From positions 62,001 to 126,000 of the forward strand of contig JAYRSJ010000012.1 in NCBI GenBank assembly GCA_041920215.1: DNA of 64,000 nucleotides, in the 5' to 3' direction. Numbering within the stretch: the stretch's first letter is position 1; each line of letters starts with the position of its first letter. The position numbers and the translations under genes were made by a program. Below the pieces are notes generated by a model. It saw only the letters and a program-made list of their open reading frames with translations, had not been told where the DNA came from and ran no database searches. Shown piece by piece: positions 59,937-64,000 of the stretch. This DNA is from JAYRSJ01 sp041920215. GTDB lineage: Bacteria > Pseudomonadota > Gammaproteobacteria > Burkholderiales > Burkholderiaceae_C.

Positions 59937-61853
59937 ATGGACGAGCAGCGCCGCCCCCCTCCGCCCAAGCCCGCCGCCGGCCAACCGCCCGCCACCATTG
60001 CCAAGGCCGCGCTGCGCCGCCTGGCCCTCGCCAAGCAGGAGCCCACGCCCGAGAACTACGCGGCCGCCTATGCGGCCGAGGCCGGCACGAGCGCGGCGGC
60101 ATCCGCCGCTGGCGCCGCCCTGCCCGAGCGCGCCCAGGCCCTGCTGAGCCGACTGCTGAGCCTGGGCGTTAGCGATCCGGCGCAGCGCCAGGAGCTGGCA
60201 GCGCTGCTGCGCGATGCACGCTGGGACGAGGCGCTGCGCCGCGTCGAGCGCCTGGCCCAGGAGGCCGGGCCCGGCGCCCAGGCTGAGGCCATGGCCCAGG
60301 CGATAGAGCGCCTGGTGCGCGGCCTGGAGCGTGGCGGCCGCCAATGGACGGTGGCGCGCAAGAAGGACGGGCTGCAGCGGGTGCTGGAGGGCAATCGCAG
60401 CGATCCGCAGCGCCTGCTCAGGCGCATGCAGCAGCTGGTGGCCAGCTGGGACAGCGATGTGGCCGATGCCCATATCGACACCACGCTGGACGAGGCCGAG
60501 GAAGAAGCCGGCGGCCGGCCCAGCCAGTTCTTCTCGGACAGCGAGTTCGCGGCCGAGCTGGAGACCCGGGCCGCCGATCTGCCTGCTGCGGCAGCGCCGG
60601 GCAACGATCCGCAGGCCTGGCGCGAAATCGGCCGCAGCCTGCAGGGCACGGTCGCCCACGCCCTGCACCCCGGCGCCAGCCCCCAGCCGCCCGAGGCCCT
60701 GGTCAGCGACCTGATCACCGAGCTGGGCGAGGCGCAGCGCGCGCTGCAGCTGGGGCCCGCCACGCCCGAGCGGGCCTTGCAGATCGAGGCCCTGTGCCAG
60801 CGCGCCCGCCGCCTGCTGGACCACCGCCAGCATCTGTTCGGCGAGATGGGTCAGCTGTGCCGCGAGCTGAGTGCCAGCCTGGTCGATCTGGCCGAGGACG
60901 ACTCCTGGGCACGCGGCCAGTGCGAGGCGATGAACAACACGCTGGAGCAAGGACTGTCGGCGCGCGGGGTGCGCAGCGTCGCCGAGCTGCTGCATGGCAC
61001 CCGAGAGCGCCAGCGCCAGCTGCGCGAGGAGCGCCGGCTGGCACGCGACTCGCTGAAGTCCCTGATCCACCGCATGCTGGCCGAGCTGGGCGAGCTGGGC
61101 GCCCATACCGACCGCTTCCAGCACAGCGTGGGCCGCTATGCCGAGGTGATCGAGAAGGCCGATTCGCTGGAAAGCCTGACCGGCGTGGTGCGCGAGATGG
61201 TCGAGGATGCCCGCAGCGTGCAGGTGCTGGTACGCGACACGCAGACCCGGCTGAGCAACGAACATGAGCGCGCCAGCGACCTGAGCCGGCGCGTCAACGA
61301 ACTGGAGGGCGAACTGCGCAAGCTCTCCAACGAGGTACAGACCGACCAGCTCACCCAGATCGCCAACCGGCGCGGCCTGATCGCAGCCTTCGGCATCGAG
61401 CAGAGCAAGCTGGAGCGCGGCGAGGCCCAGCCCTCGCAGACCGGTCAACCGACCAGCAATCTGGCCCTTGCGCTGCTGGACATCGACAACTTCAAGAAGC
61501 TCAACGACACGCTGGGCCATGCCGCCGGCGATACCGCGCTGAAGTCGCTGGCGCAGCAGGTCAGCGCCCTGCTGCGCCCCGGCGACCTGATGGCTCGCTA
61601 CGGCGGCGAGGAGTTCGTGCTGATGCTGCCTGGCACACCGCTGGACGAGGCACAGGCCGTGCTGACCCGGCTGCAGCGTGCGCTGACCAAGGCCCTTTTC
61701 ATGCACGAGGGCAAGGACGTGTTCGTGACCTTCTCGGCCGGCGTTACCCTCTACCGTTCCGGCGAAACGCTGGAAGCCGCGCTGGACCGCGCCGATGTGG
61801 CGCTGTACGAGGCCAAGCACACCGGCAAGAACAGGGCTTGTGTGGCGCCTTGA
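59937..61853 (+). CDS. diguanylate cyclase with long helical N-terminal region
   Basis: This 638-residue protein has a GGDEF domain at about 455-630 with GGEEF at 556-560, and an intact inhibitory site RPGD at 547-550, exactly five residues before it. It should synthesise c-di-GMP and be feedback-inhibited. Residues 60-445 are alpha-helical and charged (e.g. LLSRLLSLGVSDPAQRQELAALLRD, RNDERASDLSRRVNELEGELRKLSNE-type helix), and look like a coiled-coil or stacked-helix sensor with no membrane segment. Diguanylate cyclases of this layout (Thioesterase-like or DUF N-terminal helix) exist in betaproteobacteria. It lies 26 bases after the GGDEF-EAL gene. Confidence 0.9.
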   Translation: MDEQRRPPPPKPAAGQPPATIAKAALRRLALAKQEPTPENYAAAYAAEAGTSAAASAAGAALPERAQALLSRLLSLGVSDPAQRQELAALLRDARWDEALRRVERLAQEAGPGAQAEAMAQAIERLVRGLERGGRQWTVARKKDGLQRVLEGNRSDPQRLLRRMQQLVASWDSDVADAHIDTTLDEAEEEAGGRPSQFFSDSEFAAELETRAADLPAAAAPGNDPQAWREIGRSLQGTVAHALHPGASPQPPEALVSDLITELGEAQRALQLGPATPERALQIEALCQRARRLLDHRQHLFGEMGQLCRELSASLVDLAEDDSWARGQCEAMNNTLEQGLSARGVRSVAELLHGTRERQRQLREERRLARDSLKSLIHRMLAELGELGAHTDRFQHSVGRYAEVIEKADSLESLTGVVREMVEDARSVQVLVRDTQTRLSNEHERASDLSRRVNELEGELRKLSNEVQTDQLTQIANRRGLIAAFGIEQSKLERGEAQPSQTGQPTSNLALALLDIDNFKKLNDTLGHAAGDTALKSLAQQVSALLRPGDLMARYGGEEFVLMLPGTPLDEAQAVLTRLQRALTKALFMHEGKDVFVTFSAGVTLYRSGETLEAALDRADVALYEAKHTGKNRACVAP

Positions 61854-61899
61854 GACGCCGAACTGCCGGCGCCCGCCGCAGAGCGCGGCACGTTGCGCC

Positions 61900-62439
61900 T
61901 CAGGCCCCCACCACCCGCCCGGCCGCCCATTTCATCGCCGGCCAGGCGGCCCGGCGGACGGTCAGCGAGACGAGCGCGATCACCGTGCCGATCAGCACCG
62001 GCAGGATGGGACCGAAGGTCCACGCCATGCCCATGACGAAACCCAGCAGGTACTCGGCGCGGTAGACCGGCAGCGCGATGGCACCGAGCAGTATGGCGGC
62101 CAGCACCAGCGCGGCGTGGTCGGAGCTGCCCAGGCTGAAGGCCAGCGACAGGACCAGGCCTGCCGCGGCGGCACCCAGTGCCGCCGTCAGCACCGCGCGC
62201 CGGGCCGGGCCCGTGCCGGCGCGACGCAGAAACCGACCGGACAGCAGCCATGCCAGCGCGGGCAGTGCGAGCAGCCCCCAACCGTTGGAGACCGACGGCA
62301 ATGCCGGATCGGCAAGCAGGTGGTGGCTGACGATGCCGCCGTGCGCCCACTGCCAGGCAAGATGCGCCAACTCAAATGCAGCGACAAACAGCGTCAGCAG
62401 CCAGCGGAAGCGGACAGCGTCGGTGGCGGAGTTCGGCAT
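61900..62439 (-). CDS. hypothetical membrane protein (179 aa)
   Basis: I do not recognise this protein. It has five hydrophobic segments (about 12-34, 49-68, 81-103, 110-128 and 135-160) and little else. Near the N terminus HLAWQWAHGGIVSHHLL places two histidines and two tryptophans in a loop. The chosen ATG at 62439 is preceded by GGAAC, whereas a TTG at 62472 that would add 11 residues has no ribosome-binding site. It is convergent with the diguanylate cyclase gene (46 bases). Confidence 0.75.
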   Translation of the reverse strand: MPNSATDAVRFRWLLTLFVAAFELAHLAWQWAHGGIVSHHLLADPALPSVSNGWGLLALPALAWLLSGRFLRRAGTGPARRAVLTAALGAAAAGLVLSLAFSLGSSDHAALVLAAILLGAIALPVYRAEYLLGFVMGMAWTFGPILPVLIGTVIALVSLTVRRAAWPAMKWAAGRVVGA

Positions 62440-62590
62440 CGGAGGTTCCGGTGGTGGTGGAGATTGCGTCAAGGATACCGAGCGTCACCGTTGTCGCGAG
62501 GCGGACGCGACAGGACGCATAAAGCGTGGAATGAACGGGCACGAGCTACCGGATGGGCGGCAGAGCGCCCGGCACGCTAGAGTCCGCGGG

Positions 62591-62932
62591 ATGACGAACC
62601 TAGACCGTTTCAAGGCCTATCTCGCCGCCTATGCGCGCAAGGACCTGCAGGCCATCCGTGCCATGTTCTCCGAGCGCATCCATCTGCGGGACTGGACATT
62701 GTCCGTGCACGGCAAACGCGCGGCCCTGCTGGAAACGGAGCGGAACTTTGCGGCGGTGCAGACCCTGGAGATCGAGATCCTGTCCGTGCTTGAATCGGCC
62801 CAGGCGGTCGCTGGCGAGTTGAAGATTCTGATCGACGGGCAGACGGCGCTCTTCGTGCTCGATCTTGTCGAGTTCGACGAGCGCGGCGACATCAGCGCGA
62901 TCAGGGCTTATCTGGGGCGTCCGAGCGACTAG
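62591..62932 (+). CDS. SnoaL/NTF2-like protein
   Basis: This 113-residue protein has the pattern of an NTF2-like fold: RFKAYLAAYARKDLQAIRAMFSERIHLRDW (the helices), then alternating beta strands with TLEIEILSVLE, GELKILIDGQTALFVLDLVEF and GDISAIRAYLG. Members bind or turn over small hydrophobic ligands, and many act as steroid-isomerase-like or uncharacterised proteins. A TAGAGT hexamer ends seven bases before the ATG and no Shine-Dalgarno site is visible. It is convergent with the chemotaxis receptor (22 bases). Confidence 0.78.
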   Translation: MTNLDRFKAYLAAYARKDLQAIRAMFSERIHLRDWTLSVHGKRAALLETERNFAAVQTLEIEILSVLESAQAVAGELKILIDGQTALFVLDLVEFDERGDISAIRAYLGRPSD

Positions 62933-62954
62933 GCATCGCGGTGCAGCCCGGCGC

Positions 62955-64000
62955 TCAGAAGTTGAACGCCAGCCGCAGCCCGCCCCAATGCCGGCCCTTG
63001 ACGACGATGGGCGCGGCGGCCTCCTTCAGCAGCACGAACTTGCCACCGCCCATATCGCGGCGGTAGGTCTGCAGCAGGAAGGGCCGTTGGTTGCGGGCCG
63101 AGGCCAGGCCGGTGCGGTCGTTGAAGATGCGGCGGTAGCGGCTGTTGGCGGTGTTCCAGACCACATCGCCGGGGCGCTGCGGTTGGCAGTAACGCCGGTT
63201 GTGCGTGGGTACATAGCCGTTGCGGTCGACCGCGATGCAGTAGACGATCTTGTCGCTGAGCTGCAGCATGCGCTCCTGCACTGCGGGGAACAGCCGGTCG
63301 GCCAGTTCGGCGAAGGGAGCCAGGTGCTGCTGCGGGTTGGTGCCGGCGACGGGGCGGTAATGCTCATCGAAGAGCTGGCCCAGCTGGATGGCGCCGCTGT
63401 CCAGCGCTTGCTCAAGCAGCGCGCCGATCTCGGCCGCCGCCTGCTGGGCGCCGCGGATATAGAGCGAGTCCTCGACCTCGACGCCGCTCTCGGCGATCTG
63501 CTCGATCAGCTCCTCGGAAAGGCGCAGAAACTTCTCGCTGCTGGCATAGGCCTTGGCCAGGCCCTGGCTGGCCTGCTGCACCTCGCCCTCCAGCACCGCG
63601 GCGCGCTCATTGAGCCGGGCGCTGGTGTTGCGGCTCTGCTCGGCCGAGGCGGCGATGCGGCCCACATCGGTTTCCACCTGGGCAAAGGCCGCATGGATGC
63701 TGCTGTCGCGCGCCTGCGTACCGTCGCTGGCGAGCTCGCGGCTGAACTTGTCGATGCGGGCGTCCAGCGCGGCGATCGAGCCGATGATGGATTTGGACGA
63801 GGACTCGACCTTGGCCGCCAGGTCCTTGACCGCATCGGCCACCACGCCGAAGCCGCGGCCGGCTTCGCCGGCCCGCTTGGCCTCGACCGAGGCATTGAAG
63901 GCCACCAGCCGGGTCTGCAGCGCGATCTGCGTGATCTGCGCGGCCGCATCGCTGACCTCGCGCAAGGTGGACACCATGCCGCCAACCTCGGCCCCCACGC
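62955..64000 (-). CDS. methyl-accepting chemotaxis protein, C-terminal part (5' end outside window)
   Basis: The frame is open to the right edge, so the start lies outside. The visible 347 residues begin in the MA signalling domain, with the hairpin tip region QTRLVAFNASVEAKRAGEAGRGFGVVADAVKDLAAK. A C-terminal domain of about 150 residues follows (GLLEQALDSGAIQLGQLFDEHY, then DKIVYCIAVDRNGYVPTHNRRY and RNQRPFLLQTYRRDMGGG), which resembles a Cache/PAS-type sensor placed after the signalling hairpin. Such cytosolic receptors signal to CheA/CheY. No membrane segment is in this part. The upstream sensor and any anchor are not visible. Confidence 0.9.
   Translation of the reverse strand, partial: VGAEVGGMVSTLREVSDAAAQITQIALQTRLVAFNASVEAKRAGEAGRGFGVVADAVKDLAAKVESSSKSIIGSIAALDARIDKFSRELASDGTQARDSSIHAAFAQVETDVGRIAASAEQSRNTSARLNERAAVLEGEVQQASQGLAKAYASSEKFLRLSEELIEQIAESGVEVEDSLYIRGAQQAAAEIGALLEQALDSGAIQLGQLFDEHYRPVAGTNPQQHLAPFAELADRLFPAVQERMLQLSDKIVYCIAVDRNGYVPTHNRRYCQPQRPGDVVWNTANSRYRRIFNDRTGLASARNQRPFLLQTYRRDMGGGKFVLLKEAAAPIVVKGRHWGGLRLAFNF

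Noticed and set aside
58156..61820. long minus-strand frames opposite the GGDEF genes
   Set aside because: They overlap strongly supported c-di-GMP genes on the other strand and have no recognisable domain.
1..64000. CRISPR arrays, tRNA or rRNA genes, insertion sequences, prophage genes
   Set aside because: I saw no regularly spaced repeats, no cloverleaf-like intergenic sequence, no transposase or integrase, and few gaps large enough to hold them.

Overview
This window is very G+C-rich chromosomal DNA with densely packed genes and no rRNA, tRNA, insertion sequence, prophage or CRISPR array that I can see. The gene set points to a motile member of the Burkholderiales (Betaproteobacteria), most likely the Roseateles/Mitsuaria/Rubrivivax side of the order. 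The evidence is the small-family proteins (DUF3460 next to ScpA, DUF1841, DUF502), a minCDE cluster, a betaproteobacterial-style flgMN-flgA / flgBCDEFGHIJKL locus and many cyclic-di-GMP proteins. The taxon is an inference from gene content and base composition only.

Layout. 1-2.8 kb: the 3' end of an EAL phosphodiesterase gene, an unknown membrane-anchored protein and a flavin reductase. 2.7-7.4 kb: a minus-strand run (MFS exporter, thiamine-diphosphate enzyme, S4 RNA-binding protein, RraA) facing a divergent AraC regulator, in the arrangement of NimR/NimT. 7.4-16.9 kb: a solute-binding protein, NAD biosynthesis genes nadA and nadB with a ComFB-domain gene between them, glnS, dbpA, and a LysR/methyltransferase divergent pair. 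16.9-25.5 kb: YciH, DusC, a beta-propeller-like unknown, two coupled zinc peptidases, DUF502, a ferredoxin-like protein, a serine hydrolase, an acyltransferase and a VF530 protein. 25.5-33.3 kb: minE-minD-minC, a 620-bp non-coding region with several DnaA-box-like sequences, metG, a SulP transporter, DUF3460 and scpA. 33.3-35.2 kb: a LuxR-type response regulator, a MaoC-like hydratase and DUF1841.

35.2-48.9 kb is the flagellar axial-structure locus. flgN, flgM and flgA read leftward. flgB to flgL read rightward, and an HDOD/degenerate-EAL gene is translationally coupled to flgL. A strong sigma-28 promoter precedes flgM, as expected for the anti-sigma-28 factor.

48.9-61.9 kb is a signalling island directly downstream: a 1237-residue soluble multi-PAS HisKA_2 kinase, an ANTAR (RNA-binding) response regulator, an opposing membrane histidine kinase, a hybrid kinase ending in REC and HPt domains, a REC-PAS-GGDEF-EAL protein coupled to it by an ATGA overlap, and a diguanylate cyclase with an intact inhibitory site. 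A sigma-28-like promoter precedes the hybrid kinase. The simplest reading is a phosphorelay that feeds c-di-GMP turnover and is expressed with the late flagellar class. The window closes with a small membrane protein, an NTF2-like protein and the 3' part of a chemotaxis receptor gene.

The least ordinary items are a 19-residue insertion between the I-site and active site of the GGDEF domain at 57.7-59.9 kb, the DnaA-box cluster between minC and metG, and the ANTAR/multi-PAS pair whose RNA target is unknown. I found no single system that I could call wholly new.
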